Source: Pseudomonas sp. B21-040
GTDB lineage: Bacteria > Pseudomonadota > Gammaproteobacteria > Pseudomonadales > Pseudomonadaceae
Length of the DNA: 64,000 nucleotides
Reading direction: 5' to 3'
Assembly (NCBI RefSeq): GCF_024748695.1
Contig: NZ_CP087176.1
Location: 179,501 to 243,500, forward strand
Positions 1 to 9,211 of the stretch are shown one piece after another (the first letter of the stretch is position 1; the number at the start of each line of letters is the position of its first letter). A program made the translations under genes and the position numbers. The notes below the pieces were generated by a model, which was not told the origin of the DNA, did no database searches, and saw only the letters and a program-made list of their open reading frames with translations.

Positions 1-367
1 GGTCATGGAAGGCAACTTCTTCGAGCCGACCATCCTGACCAACGTGCCGAAAAACGCTGCAGTGGCCAAAGAAGAAACCTTCGGTCCATTGGCACCGCTG
101 TTCCGCTTCAAAGACGAAGCCGAAGTGATTGCGATGTCCAACGACACCGAGTTCGGTCTGGCTTCGTACTTCTATGCTCGCGACCTGGGCCGTGTGTTCC
201 GTGTGGCTGAAGCCCTGGAATACGGCATGGTCGGCGTCAACACCGGGTTGATCTCCAACGAAGTCGCGCCGTTCGGTGGCATCAAGGCCTCGGGCCTGGG
301 CCGTGAAGGCTCCAAGTACGGCATCGAAGATTACCTGGAAATCAAATACCTCTGCCTGGGCATCTAA
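1..367 (+). CDS. gabD: Succinate-semialdehyde dehydrogenase, C-terminal part (partial)
   Basis: C-terminal about 120 residues of an NAD(P)-dependent aldehyde dehydrogenase; the gene begins before the window. Visible family marks are EETFGP near the break, the GVNTG segment and the closing [11 protein letters not shown] / [10 protein letters not shown] tail typical of GabD. It would oxidise succinic semialdehyde to succinate, the second step of GABA breakdown. The identification rests on this tail and on gabT lying 183 bases downstream in the same direction. No frameshift is visible in the part present. Confidence 0.92.
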   Translation, partial: VMEGNFFEPTILTNVPKNAAVAKEETFGPLAPLFRFKDEAEVIAMSNDTEFGLASYFYARDLGRVFRVAEALEYGMVGVNTGLISNEVAPFGGIKASGLGREGSKYGIEDYLEIKYLCLGI

Positions 368-389
368 GCCCGGCAAGGCATTGCTTCAA

Positions 390-423
390 GCACAAAGGGC
401 ACGAGAGCGCTGACCCTTTGTGC
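390..423 (+). terminator. Hairpin between gabD and gabT
   Basis: A 10-bp perfect stem (390-399 GCACAAAGGG with 414-423 CCCTTTGTGC) lies 23 bases after the gabD stop. It is followed only by GTTTCAAAT, not by a clean T-run. It may weaken read-through or protect the 3' end of gabD mRNA rather than act as a strong terminator. Confidence 0.4.
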
Positions 424-550
424 GTTTCAAATCGCATTATTCTCGGTGGCCGGGAACGTAGTGACAGTCGATCATCGCATGCTGTTGCCGTTGCTCCCCG
501 CCACTTAATCCTTGAACCACGCCGCCCGATGAGCGGTGAATGAGGACTGT

Positions 551-1828
551 ATGAGCAAGACTAACGCTTCTTTGATGGCCCGCCGTACCGCTGCTGTTCC
601 ACGTGGTGTAGGCCAGATTCACCCGATCTTCGCCGAGTCCGCGAAGAACGCTACCGTGACCGACGTTGAAGGTCGTGAGTTCATCGACTTCGCCGGCGGT
701 ATCGCTGTGCTGAACACCGGTCACGTGCACCCGAAAATCATCGCCGCCGTAACCGAGCAGCTGAACAAGCTGACCCACACTTGCTTCCAGGTTCTGGCCT
801 ACGAGCCGTACGTAGAAGTGTGCGAAAAAATCAACGCCAAGGTCCCAGGTGATTTCGACAAGAAAACCCTGCTGGTGACCACGGGTTCCGAAGCCGTAGA
901 AAACGCCGTGAAAATCGCCCGTGCCGCCACTGGCCGTGCCGGCGTGATCGCCTTCACCGGCGCTTACCACGGTCGCACCATGATGACCTTGGGCCTGACC
1001 GGTAAAGTCGTGCCTTATTCCGCCGGCATGGGCCTGATGCCAGGCGGCGTGTTCCGCGCCCTGTACCCGAACGAACTGCACGGTGTGAGCATCGACGATT
1101 CGATCGCCAGCATCGAACGCATTTTCAAGAACGATGCTGAACCGCGTGACATCGCTGCAATCATCATCGAGCCAGTGCAGGGCGAAGGTGGTTTCTACGT
1201 TGCGCCTAAAGAATTCATGAAGCGTCTGCGTGCTCTGTGCGACCAGCACGGCATCCTGCTGATCGCTGACGAAGTACAGACTGGCGCTGGCCGTACCGGC
1301 ACCTTCTTCGCCATGGAACAGATGGGCGTTGCTGCCGACCTGACCACGTTCGCCAAGTCCATCGCAGGCGGCTTCCCGCTGGCGGGTGTATGCGGCAAGG
1401 CCGAATACATGGACGCCATCGCTCCAGGCGGCCTGGGTGGCACCTACGCCGGTAGCCCGATCGCTTGCGCTGCGGCCCTGGCCGTGATGGAAGTGTTCGA
1501 AGAAGAACACCTGCTGGACCGCTGCAAGGCTGTCGGCGAGCGTCTGGTCACTGGCTTGAAAGCCATCCAGGCCAAGTACCCGGTTATCGGTGAAGTCCGC
1601 GCCCTGGGTGCAATGATCGCTGTTGAGCTGTTTGAAAACGGCGACAGCCACAAGCCAAATGCTGCTGCGGTAGCGTCGGTTGTGGCCAAGGCTCGCGACA
1701 AGGGCCTGATCCTGCTGTCCTGCGGCACCTACGGCAACGTTCTGCGCGTCCTGGTACCGCTGACTTCGCCGGACGAGCAACTGGACAAAGGTCTGGCGAT
1801 CATCGAAGAGTGCTTCTCCGAGCTGTAA
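551..1828 (+). CDS. gabT: 4-aminobutyrate aminotransferase
   Basis: A 425-residue class III PLP-dependent aminotransferase that moves the amino group of GABA to 2-oxoglutarate, giving succinic semialdehyde for GabD. Seen in the protein: TTGSEAVENAVKIAR (cofactor phosphate region), GAYHGRT, the IADEVQTGAGRTG stretch with the PLP-contacting Asp, and the Schiff-base lysine in TTFAKSIAGGFPLAG. Length is normal. The start at 551 (MSKTNASLM) is preferred over an in-frame ATG at 536 because a GAGGA purine stretch sits just before it and GabT proteins begin this way. A strong terminator follows directly. Confidence 0.97.
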   Translation: MSKTNASLMARRTAAVPRGVGQIHPIFAESAKNATVTDVEGREFIDFAGGIAVLNTGHVHPKIIAAVTEQLNKLTHTCFQVLAYEPYVEVCEKINAKVPGDFDKKTLLVTTGSEAVENAVKIARAATGRAGVIAFTGAYHGRTMMTLGLTGKVVPYSAGMGLMPGGVFRALYPNELHGVSIDDSIASIERIFKNDAEPRDIAAIIIEPVQGEGGFYVAPKEFMKRLRALCDQHGILLIADEVQTGAGRTGTFFAMEQMGVAADLTTFAKSIAGGFPLAGVCGKAEYMDAIAPGGLGGTYAGSPIACAAALAVMEVFEEEHLLDRCKAVGERLVTGLKAIQAKYPVIGEVRALGAMIAVELFENGDSHKPNAAAVASVVAKARDKGLILLSCGTYGNVLRVLVPLTSPDEQLDKGLAIIEECFSEL

Positions 1829-1851
1829 TCACCTTGTGTGACCTGATCGAC

Positions 1852-1878
1852 AAAAAACCCGCTTAGGCGGGTTTTTTT
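1852..1878 (+). terminator. Rho-independent terminator of gabT
   Basis: The stem AACCCGC / GCGGGTT closes on a TTAG loop and runs into seven T residues, starting 24 bases after the gabT stop. The A-run on the 5' side means it could also work for transcription from the other direction. Confidence 0.9.
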
Positions 1879-1966
1879 ACGCTTCTTGAAACACATTGAG
1901 TGCATTTGTTATGTATCGGGCAGTCAGTGTTGACTAAGGTTCATGCATTGCGAGGGAGCGTATTGC

Positions 1967-3181
1967 ATGAGTGCCGTTGATTTGCCCGCTGTACCGAGAG
2001 TGTTGATTGCCGAGGCTGACCCTTGGTCTCGCGATTTGCTCAAACAGGTGTTGCTGAATGTGCGCTGCGACGCGCGGCTGGACCTGTGCGCCGATGGTCA
2101 GCAGGCGTTGGAACTGCTGGCGGACGTGCCGTATGACCTGGTCATCGTCGACTGGGAGTTACCCGGCGTCGATGGCCTGAATGTGTTGCGCAATGTGCGC
2201 CAGCGCAAGCGCAATCCATTGCTGCCCTTCATTCTGATGAGCAGCCGCAATGACAGCGCGAGTGTGCATGAAGCCTTGCCCCTGGCGCCCACCGCTTACT
2301 TGACCAAACCCCTGGACATGGAAAACCTGACCCACCGCCTGGAGGAGTTGCTGCTGAATGTCGGTGAGGAAGTGTCCTGCGCGATACCGGTGCTGGCACA
2401 AGGCATGACGTTGTCGGTGTATCTGGAGCGTCGTCGGGAGCTGGCGGATGGCGCACCGTTGATGACTGACGTACAAGTGGCGGTCAAGCGCAGCCTCACC
2501 CCCCAGCGACTGGACCTGACCCGACTCGAAGCTGAAATCCGTACCGACCCTCAGATCACCGCGGTATTGATCGCCGCCGCCAATAGCGCAGGCCATCATC
2601 TGGGGGCAGCGGTTCAAACCCTGTCTCAAGCGTTGCACCGATTGGGGACGGGGCAAAGCATGAACCTCATTCTGGGGCTGACCCTCAAGCGCAGTGCCCG
2701 ACTGAGCGATCCGTTCCTGGCGGATTATGCCGAGCGTTATTGGGAGTTGTCGCTGCATACCGCCGAATACGCCCGGACGCTGGCGCGCTTGCTGGATCTG
2801 GATCAAGAGCGTTGTTATTGCGCAGGTTTGTTGCATCGACTTGGCGACCTGGCATTGCTCAAGTGTTTGCAGGAATGGAAGCAGGCCGGGGGTGAGTTGG
2901 ATGAGTGGGAAGAGGTGGGTGATGCGCTCGCCGAGTTCGGTGCAGCCTACGGTTCGGCACTGCGCACTCGCTGGCGGCTGCCGCTGGAGTTGCGAGAACT
3001 GATTGCGGCGGTCTATCAGCTCGGTGGCGGGGTTTACTCTCGCGAAGCGCTAGTGATGAACATGGCGGCGCAATTGGCGCGTCTGACGGAGCACGAGGGC
3101 ATTGAGGCGCTAGCCAGGAGCCGCACGGCGCGGTTGCTCAAGATTGGCTTGCCGGAGCTGATGCGTTTGCGCAAAAAGTAA
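1967..3181 (+). CDS. Response regulator with receiver and HDOD domains
   Basis: A 404-residue cytoplasmic protein. Residues about 8-125 form a receiver: acidic pair in IAEAD, phospho-acceptor Asp in VIVDWELPG, conserved Lys in YLTKPLD. The rest resembles an HDOD output domain (an HD-like fold without the metal-binding HD pair), with LDLTRLEAEIRTDPQITAVLI, then AGLLHRLGDLALL. Such proteins relay phosphorylation into protein contacts and often work beside cyclic-di-GMP enzymes; a diguanylate cyclase is the next gene, convergent. No partner kinase is adjacent. Start 1967 is chosen for the GAGGGAG site at 1952-1958; an upstream ATG at 1943 lacks one. Confidence 0.85.
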   Translation: MSAVDLPAVPRVLIAEADPWSRDLLKQVLLNVRCDARLDLCADGQQALELLADVPYDLVIVDWELPGVDGLNVLRNVRQRKRNPLLPFILMSSRNDSASVHEALPLAPTAYLTKPLDMENLTHRLEELLLNVGEEVSCAIPVLAQGMTLSVYLERRRELADGAPLMTDVQVAVKRSLTPQRLDLTRLEAEIRTDPQITAVLIAAANSAGHHLGAAVQTLSQALHRLGTGQSMNLILGLTLKRSARLSDPFLADYAERYWELSLHTAEYARTLARLLDLDQERCYCAGLLHRLGDLALLKCLQEWKQAGGELDEWEEVGDALAEFGAAYGSALRTRWRLPLELRELIAAVYQLGGGVYSREALVMNMAAQLARLTEHEGIEALARSRTARLLKIGLPELMRLRKK

Positions 3182-3213
3182 GCCATACACTAAGGGGGTT
3201 GGTGATTGGCCTG

Positions 3214-4203
3214 CTAGCTGGAAACAATCCGGTTTTTGCCTTGTCGCTTGGCCTCATACATCGCCGCATCCGCCCGTGAGAACAGGCTGTCGAGGCTTTC
3301 GTCGGCTTCGGTGAGGCTGGTCAAGCCCTGGCTGACGGTGATGCCGAACGTCTGGTCGTCATGACTGAAGCTCAATTGTTGAATCTGCCGTTGCAGACGT
3401 TCGGCCACTTGCATGGCCGTGTCGGGCGCGCAGCCGGGGAACACCGCCGCGAATTCTTCGCCACCAATTCGCCCGAACACATCCCCACGGCGCAATGCCC
3501 CGCGCCCGCTTTCGGCGATCTGTTGCAGCACCGTGTCACCTTTCGGATGACCGTATGTGTCGTTGACTACTTTGAAATCATCGATGTCCAGCAACAGGAA
3601 CGCCAGCGGCGTCCCTTGCTTGCGTGCGAGTGCAAACTCTCGTTGCGCGCATTCGAAGAAGTGCCGGCGGTTACTGCTTTGCGTCAGCACGTCGGTGGTG
3701 GCCAAACGTTGCAGCTCGGCGTCCATCCGCTTTTTTTCGGTGATGTCTTCGGCAATGCCCACGATGATGACCGGTTGCCCGGGTTCGGCCTGTCGGTTGA
3801 TAAAGCATTTGTCGCTGAGCCAGCGAACCTGTCCGTCAGCATCGATGATGCGGTATTCGCGATCTTCAACGGCGCCTTTGACCAGTACTTCGGCCAGGCT
3901 TTGCTGCGCATAGTCCAGATCGTCGGGGTAAATGCTGTCGCGCCATTCGTTACAGTCGGACAACAATTTCCCGGCGCTGCGGCCGAAAATCCGCTCATAG
4001 GCCGGGCTGACATAGAGCACCTGACGCGTTTCCCAATTGAATGCCCAGAGCACCGCATTGACGCTCACCAGCAGCGAGCTGAACAGCTGTTCGCGCTCGC
4101 TCAGTCGCGCCACTTCGCTTTGGGCATGCATCAGCGCCATCAGGGTTTGAGCCGTGTCTGGCGATTGCGCAAAGGATGAGTCGTGCGGGTTTTTATGGAC
4201 CAT
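3214..4203 (-). CDS. PAS-GGDEF diguanylate cyclase
   Basis: A 329-residue protein with no membrane segment. Residues about 20-35 look helical, a PAS/PAC domain follows (about 40-160, ending GIAEDITEKKRMDAEL), then a GGDEF domain. The active-site signature is RIGGEEF, and an RRGD inhibitory-site motif lies exactly five residues before it, so product inhibition by c-di-GMP is likely. LDIDDFKVVNDTYGH is the metal/nucleotide-binding stretch. It should make c-di-GMP in response to a signal bound by PAS. Start: ATG at 4203; a TTG at 4218 would add five residues. Confidence 0.9.
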   Translation of the reverse strand: MVHKNPHDSSFAQSPDTAQTLMALMHAQSEVARLSEREQLFSSLLVSVNAVLWAFNWETRQVLYVSPAYERIFGRSAGKLLSDCNEWRDSIYPDDLDYAQQSLAEVLVKGAVEDREYRIIDADGQVRWLSDKCFINRQAEPGQPVIIVGIAEDITEKKRMDAELQRLATTDVLTQSSNRRHFFECAQREFALARKQGTPLAFLLLDIDDFKVVNDTYGHPKGDTVLQQIAESGRGALRRGDVFGRIGGEEFAAVFPGCAPDTAMQVAERLQRQIQQLSFSHDDQTFGITVSQGLTSLTEADESLDSLFSRADAAMYEAKRQGKNRIVSS

Positions 4204-4351
4204 CGAGACAAATCTCAAAGTACTGCGCCGCTCCAGGTTCGAAAGCGGCTACAGCGAAGCTCGCCGGGGGGCGAAGTGTCTTTGAGATAGGGGATTTAGA
4301 GCTAAGTTCCGAAGGGTGCGCCCGCGAGCGGGGGCGCACCGATCAACGGCA

Positions 4352-5536
4352 TCAGGCAGCGGAAGGGCGCAGGGAATAGGTTTTCAACTGGTCGGCAAAG
4401 TCGCGCAGCGATTGAATGCCGCTGGCCTCGGCTTCATGCACCCAGTCCTTGATGGCAGCGAGCATGTCATGACCATTTGAGCTGGTCTTGACCCAGATCT
4501 GCTGCAAGGCCAGGCGTTTCTCGTAAATTACCTTCAGCGCCTGGCTGTGCTCGAGCATGGTCTGGATGCGAACGTGGTGTTTTTCATCCAGCAAGCTGGT
4601 TTCCCGCGAAAGCAGGCGCTTGGCGCGGTGGAATTGATGGCGGACCGAGTGATCAACCTTTTCCAGCTCTTGCTTGACCAGTGGCGCGATAACCAATTTG
4701 CGGTACTGGGCCATGATCTGGAAGCGGTTATTGAGGATCGCCATGGCGGTGTCCATGTCCAGGTTGCCTTTGCCTTCAACCCGGTGGGCGATCGGTGCAA
4801 CACGCTGGACTTTGGCCAGACGAAAGAAACTGAAGACCTGGATCCAGGCCCAACCAAGGTCGAACTCCCACTTCTTCACCGACAATTTTGCCGAGTTAGG
4901 GTAGGTGTGATGATTGTTATGCAGTTCTTCGCCGCCGATCAGGATGCCCCAAGGCACCAAGTTGGTCGCCGCATCGCGGCATTCGAAGTTGCGGTAGCCG
5001 ATGGCATGACCAAGGCCGTTGACCACACCGGCGGCCCACACCGGGATCCACATCATCTGGATGGCCCAGATGGTGATGCCGATGGTGCCGAACAGCAGCA
5101 AGTCGATGACGCCCATGATCGCCACACCCAACAGCGGATAACGGCTGTAGAGGTTGCGTTCGATCCAGTCCTCGGGGCAGTTCTTGCCGTAGATGCGCAG
5201 GGTCTCGGGGTTTTCCGCTTCGGCGCGGTACAGCTCGGCGCCTTTGCGCAGAACGGTGGAAAGCCCCTTGATGACCGGGCTGTGCGGGTCATCGACGGTT
5301 TCGCATTTGGCGTGGTGCTTGCGGTGGATGGCCGTCCACTCGCGGGTGTTCTGTGCAGTGGTCAGCCACAACCAGAAGCGGAAGAAATGTTTCAGGCCGG
5401 CATTGAGCTCAAGCGAGCGATGGGCTGAATAACGATGCAAATAGACCGTAACGCCAACAATCGTGACGTGGGTCATCAACAGAGTGACTGCGACCAGAGA
5501 CCAAGGCGACAAGCCGAGAAAACCTTCGTACCACAT
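4352..5536 (-). CDS. desA: Membrane fatty-acid desaturase (delta-9 type)
   Basis: A 394-residue membrane desaturase. The three histidine boxes that hold the di-iron centre are visible: HRYSAH, HRKHH and HNNHH. Hydrophobic segments frame them (for example LVAVTLLMTHVTIVGVTVYL near the N-terminus and LLLFGTIGITIWAI in the middle). The C-terminal 130 residues are a charged helical tail. It should put a cis double bond into acyl chains of membrane lipids and so adjust fluidity. The symbol follows the Pseudomonas gene that neighbours a GGDEF-EAL gene and oscA-sbp; assignment to that subfamily is by synteny recalled from P. aeruginosa, not by alignment. Confidence 0.85.
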   Translation of the reverse strand: MWYEGFLGLSPWSLVAVTLLMTHVTIVGVTVYLHRYSAHRSLELNAGLKHFFRFWLWLTTAQNTREWTAIHRKHHAKCETVDDPHSPVIKGLSTVLRKGAELYRAEAENPETLRIYGKNCPEDWIERNLYSRYPLLGVAIMGVIDLLLFGTIGITIWAIQMMWIPVWAAGVVNGLGHAIGYRNFECRDAATNLVPWGILIGGEELHNNHHTYPNSAKLSVKKWEFDLGWAWIQVFSFFRLAKVQRVAPIAHRVEGKGNLDMDTAMAILNNRFQIMAQYRKLVIAPLVKQELEKVDHSVRHQFHRAKRLLSRETSLLDEKHHVRIQTMLEHSQALKVIYEKRLALQQIWVKTSSNGHDMLAAIKDWVHEAEASGIQSLRDFADQLKTYSLRPSAA

Positions 5537-5671
5537 AGGCTATAGGGCCCTCGATAAAGAAAAAAACAGCCGTTGCATTATCACTAAGCCCACGGATAAA
5601 ACCAGTCGCCCTTTCAGATAAGAGTGGCTGGATGTGTCTTCAACCTATAATTCCAACCCTACTGTAGGGAC

Positions 5672-7603
5672 ATGGACGGCCCAATGTCTGCCACCTATCG
5701 CGATGCCCTGCGTACAGCGCTGCTTTATCTGTTGATTTCAGTCGCCTGGATGGCGTTCAGCGGCTATTTATTGAACAGTTTCTTCGATAGCTCTGCTGAG
5801 TTATTGCGATGGCAACTGATCAACGGCTATGTCTGGGTGGTGCTCAGCGCAGGGTTGATCTTCGTTGCCCGGGCCCGGCTGTTCCAGTGTCTGGGGATCG
5901 GCGCCAAACTGCGCGAGCGGCATGCCGACCGGGAGCGCTTGCGCCAGGCCGCAGCCGTGTTCGATTGCACGCGTGAGGGTGTTCTGGTCACCGATAGAAA
6001 CGGACGGATTGTCCATGTAAATCGGGCCTTCATGGCGATCACCGGTTATCAGCAGAATGAAGTGCTGGGCCAACAACCCAGTCTGTTCAAATCGGGCCAT
6101 CATCCACCGTCGTTTTACCGGTCGATGTTTGCAGCCCTCCACAGCACTGGCGAGTGGAGCGGGGAAATCTGGAACCGCCGCAAAAGCGGTGAAATCTACC
6201 CGCAATGGCAAACCATCCGCATCATTCATGACGATCAGGGGCGGCACAGTCATTACGTTGCGGTGTTTTCCGATATCAGTGCGATCAAAAACTCCGAGCA
6301 TGAGCTCAAACACCTGGCTCACCACGACCCGCTGACCGATTTGCCCAATCGGCTGTTGTTCACCGACCGTGTCGAACAGGCACTGGCGTCGGCGCAAATC
6401 CACAAACGGAGTTGCGCGTTGCTGATGATCGACCTCGATCACTTCAAGATGATCAACGACAGTCTCGGGCACACCGTGGGTGATCAGTTGCTAAAAGCCG
6501 TGGCCGAGCACTTGAAAGCCCTGTTCGGCCCGGGAATCACGCTGGCGCGCCTGGGCGGTGACGAGTTTGCGGTGCTCGCCGAAAACTGTCCGCAAGTGGC
6601 GCAGGCGGCGACGTTGGCTCAGCGGGTCATCGATGGTCTGCGCGAGCCCTTCTATATCGACGGGCATCGACTTTTTATCAACACCAGTGTCGGCATCAGT
6701 CAGTTTCCCGGTGATGCCTTGAGTGCCGAGCAAATGTTGCGCAACGCCGACTCAGCGCTGTTCAAGGCCAAGAGTGCAGGGCGCGATGGTTACGCGCTTT
6801 ACACCGAAGAATTGACGGCCCATGCCCAGCAGCGCGTGGAAATAGCGTTTGAATTGCGGCGCGCCCTGCAGCAGCAGGAGTTGCGCGTCCATTACCAACC
6901 CGTGCATGACCTCAAGACCAGCCGTCTGCTAGGGGTGGAAGCGTTGGTGCGTTGGGAACATCCGCAGCGCGGGCTGGTGTCGCCGGCAGAATTTATCCCC
7001 GTCGCCGAGCGTATCGGGCTGATTGCCGAGATCGATGCCTGGGTCTTGAAGCAAGCCTGTGAGCAAATGTGCCAGTGGCAAGCGGCGGGTGTGGCGTTGT
7101 CGTTTGTCGCGGTGAATGTTTCATCTCGACTGTTTGCCCGGCGTGAGCTGTATCAGCAAGTAGTTCGGGTGCTTGATGCGACGGGCCTTGACCCGAAGTA
7201 TCTCGAACTGGAAGTCACTGAAAGCGCAGTGATGGATGATCCGGAGGAGGCGCTGGAGCAGATGCATCGCCTGCGTGAGTTGGGTGTGCGGTTGGCCATC
7301 GACGATTTCGGCACTGGCTATTCGTCGCTGCTGCGCCTCAAGCGATTGCCAGTGCAGAAGCTCAAGATCGACCAGGGATTTGTTGCAGGTTTGCCCTGGG
7401 ATGAGGATGACGTGGCCATTGTGCGGGTGATCATTGCCTTGGCGCAGAGCATGGGAATGCAGGTGCATGCCGAGGGGATCGAGCAGCTTGAGCAGGCCGG
7501 TTTCCTGCTGGAGCATGACTGCGATCTGGGGCAAGGCTACTGGTTTGGGCGACCGGTGCCGGCTGAGCAACTGGATTGGATGTGTGCGCCGGTTATTCGA
7601 TAA
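5672..7603 (+). CDS. Membrane-anchored PAS-GGDEF-EAL protein
   Basis: A 643-residue c-di-GMP turnover protein. Two hydrophobic segments near the N-terminus (about 14-32 and 47-65) anchor it. Then come PAS (about 95-210), GGDEF (RLGGDEF, intact, but no RxxD inhibitory site five residues before it) and EAL. The EAL domain keeps its key residues: EALVRW, DDFGTGYSSL, KLKIDQGFV, AEGIE. Phosphodiesterase activity is therefore expected, with GGDEF either active or a GTP sensor. The gene is divergent from the desaturase. An ATG at 5684 is an alternative start; neither has a convincing Shine-Dalgarno. The layout matches the gene before oscA in P. aeruginosa (from memory). Confidence 0.88.
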   Translation: MDGPMSATYRDALRTALLYLLISVAWMAFSGYLLNSFFDSSAELLRWQLINGYVWVVLSAGLIFVARARLFQCLGIGAKLRERHADRERLRQAAAVFDCTREGVLVTDRNGRIVHVNRAFMAITGYQQNEVLGQQPSLFKSGHHPPSFYRSMFAALHSTGEWSGEIWNRRKSGEIYPQWQTIRIIHDDQGRHSHYVAVFSDISAIKNSEHELKHLAHHDPLTDLPNRLLFTDRVEQALASAQIHKRSCALLMIDLDHFKMINDSLGHTVGDQLLKAVAEHLKALFGPGITLARLGGDEFAVLAENCPQVAQAATLAQRVIDGLREPFYIDGHRLFINTSVGISQFPGDALSAEQMLRNADSALFKAKSAGRDGYALYTEELTAHAQQRVEIAFELRRALQQQELRVHYQPVHDLKTSRLLGVEALVRWEHPQRGLVSPAEFIPVAERIGLIAEIDAWVLKQACEQMCQWQAAGVALSFVAVNVSSRLFARRELYQQVVRVLDATGLDPKYLELEVTESAVMDDPEEALEQMHRLRELGVRLAIDDFGTGYSSLLRLKRLPVQKLKIDQGFVAGLPWDEDDVAIVRVIIALAQSMGMQVHAEGIEQLEQAGFLLEHDCDLGQGYWFGRPVPAEQLDWMCAPVIR

Positions 7604-7609
7604 GCCCGC

Positions 7610-7720
7610 GATCGTTCCTACGCTCTGCGTGGGAATGCCGCCCGGGACGCTCCGCGTTGCCGCAAAACCATGACGCAGAGCGTCATCGAATGCATTCCTG
7701 CGCAGGGCATGGAAACGATC
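7610..7720. repeat. Long REP-type palindrome, family A (decayed copy)
   Basis: Begins GATCGTTCCTACGC and ends GAAACGATC, with an inner GGGACGCTC / GACGCAGAGCGTC palindrome. Compared with other copies in this window it has several substitutions. It follows the stop of the GGDEF-EAL gene. Confidence 0.8.
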
Positions 7721-7772
7721 AACACGCCGTAACCCCCCGTCCCGCCAAATAATATTTTCTGGTTATATAAAC

Positions 7773-7797
7773 ATTCTTAAATAGTCTTTTTAAGAAT
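7773..7797. promoter_or_regulatory. Inverted repeat upstream of oscA, possible sulfur-regulator site
   Basis: ATTCTTAAA (7773-7781) and TTTAAGAAT (7789-7797) form a perfect 9-bp inverted repeat with a 7-base spacer in an AT-rich stretch about 80 bases before oscA. The string ATTCTTAAAT occurs again at 42417-42426 near the cystine-transport genes. A CysB-type activator is a reasonable candidate; this is inference from context. Confidence 0.45.
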
Positions 7798-7879
7798 AAC
7801 CGCGCCTCTCTACTATTGGTCTCACGCCGCAAGCATTGCCGCCACTGCCAGGCAACCTCTCAGTTGAAGGAGCAGCACC

Positions 7880-8059
7880 ATGAGCGCATCCCTACGTAGT
7901 GTTGATGGCCAAGACGAAGCAACCATTTTGCGTGAGATCCAGAGCGCGTTGCGCGATCTGCGCTTTGGGGCGGTGGAGATCACCGTGCACAACGCCCAGG
8001 TCGTCCAGATCGAACGCAAAGAGAAATTCCGTTTGCAGAACCCGAGCAAGCCGAGCTGA
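7880..8059 (+). CDS. oscA: OscA, small sulfur-starvation protein (DUF2292/YezD-like)
   Basis: A 59-residue protein starting MSASLRSVDGQDE and ending LQNPSKPS. The core ILREIQSALRDLRFG-AVEITVHNAQVVQIERKEKFR is the DUF2292 pattern: one helix, then two strands. Known from Pseudomonas as OscA, needed for organosulfur use and chromate tolerance and located just before sbp. The start has a GAAGGAG site at 7866-7872. It is followed by sbp 69 bases downstream, so co-transcription with the sulfate transporter is likely. Its biochemical role is not established. Confidence 0.85.
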   Translation: MSASLRSVDGQDEATILREIQSALRDLRFGAVEITVHNAQVVQIERKEKFRLQNPSKPS

Positions 8060-8128
8060 GAAATCGGCGACCCGCTTCCAGCACTCCATAAAAAAGCCAA
8101 CACAATCAGAATTCCAGGAGCTTTCACC

Positions 8129-9142
8129 ATGTCGTCGATTCGTCATTTTGCTTTGGCCGCCCTGGCCAGTGCCCTTTTTGCGGGTTCCGCAGTCGCCAAG
8201 GATTACGAACTGCTGAACGTGTCGTACGACCCGACGCGTGAGCTGTATCAGGACTACAACGCCGAGTTCATCAAGTTCTGGCAGAAGGATCACGCAGGCG
8301 ACAACGTGAAGATCCAGCAATCCCACGGTGGTTCGGGCAAACAGGGTCGCGCTGTCATTGACGGTCTGCGCGCTGACGTCGTGACCCTGGCCCTGGCCGG
8401 CGACATCGACGAAATCGCCAAACTCGGCAAGACCCTGCCGGCCGACTGGCAGACGCGTCTGCCGGAAGCGAGCACGCCGTACACCTCGACCATTGTGTTC
8501 CTGGTGCGCAAGGGCAACCCCAAAGGCATCAAGGACTGGGGCGACCTGGTCAAAAATGACGTATCGGTCATCACCCCGAACCCGAAAACCTCCGGCGGTG
8601 CACGCTGGAACTTCCTCGCAGCCTGGGCCTACGGCCTGAAAGCCAATGGCGGTGACGAAGGTAAAGCCAAAGACTACATCCAGACGCTGTTCAAGCACGT
8701 TCCGGTGCTGGATACCGGTGCTCGTGGCTCGACCATCACCTTCGTCAACAACGGTCAGGGCGACGTGTTGCTGGCCTGGGAAAACGAAGCCTTCCTGGCC
8801 CTGAAAGAAGACGGTGGTGCCGACAAGTTCGAGATTGTCGTGCCTTCGCTGTCGATCCTCGCGGAGCCTCCAGTGGCCGTGGTCGACAAAAACGCCGAGA
8901 AAAAGGGTAACGAGCAGATCGCCGAAGCATACCTCAAGCATCTGTACAGCCCGGCAGGCCAGGAAATCGCGGCGAAAAACTTCTATCGTCCTCGTGACAA
9001 AGACGTGGCCGCCAAATACGCCAAGCAGTTCCCGACACTGGAGCTGGTATCCATCGACAAAGACTTTGGCGGCTGGAAAACCGCGCAACCGAAGTTCTTC
9101 AACGATGGTGGCGTGTTCGACCAGATTTACCAGGCGCAGTAG
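8129..9142 (+). CDS. sbp: Periplasmic sulfate-binding protein
   Basis: A 337-residue substrate-binding protein with a Sec signal peptide (hydrophobic core [14 protein letters not shown], cleavage after AVA). The mature part starts [21 protein letters not shown], as in sulfate/thiosulfate binders, and contains the [13 protein letters not shown] sulfate-pocket motif. It delivers sulfate to CysTWA encoded next. RBS AGGAG at 8117-8121. A hairpin separates it from cysT, which could let the binding protein be made in excess. Confidence 0.97.
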   Translation: MSSIRHFALAALASALFAGSAVAKDYELLNVSYDPTRELYQDYNAEFIKFWQKDHAGDNVKIQQSHGGSGKQGRAVIDGLRADVVTLALAGDIDEIAKLGKTLPADWQTRLPEASTPYTSTIVFLVRKGNPKGIKDWGDLVKNDVSVITPNPKTSGGARWNFLAAWAYGLKANGGDEGKAKDYIQTLFKHVPVLDTGARGSTITFVNNGQGDVLLAWENEAFLALKEDGGADKFEIVVPSLSILAEPPVAVVDKNAEKKGNEQIAEAYLKHLYSPAGQEIAAKNFYRPRDKDVAAKYAKQFPTLELVSIDKDFGGWKTAQPKFFNDGGVFDQIYQAQ

Positions 9143-9161
9143 TCTTAAATAGCCATCAACG

Positions 9162-9188
9162 AGCCCCGATTTAACCGTCGGGGCTTTG
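9162..9188 (+). terminator. Hairpin between sbp and cysT
   Basis: AGCCCCGA (9162-9169) pairs with TCGGGGCT (9178-9185), followed by only TTGCG. A weak intrinsic terminator or 3'-protecting stem is likely, allowing more sbp message than permease message. Confidence 0.55.
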
Positions 9189-9211
9189 CGCGTTCTCAAC
9201 CAAGGACTTTT

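Noticed and set aside
437..1780. A 447-codon open frame antiparallel to gabT
   Set aside because: It is a shadow of a GC-rich coding gene: composition is rich in His, Gln and Gly without any known domain, and gabT on the other strand is certain.
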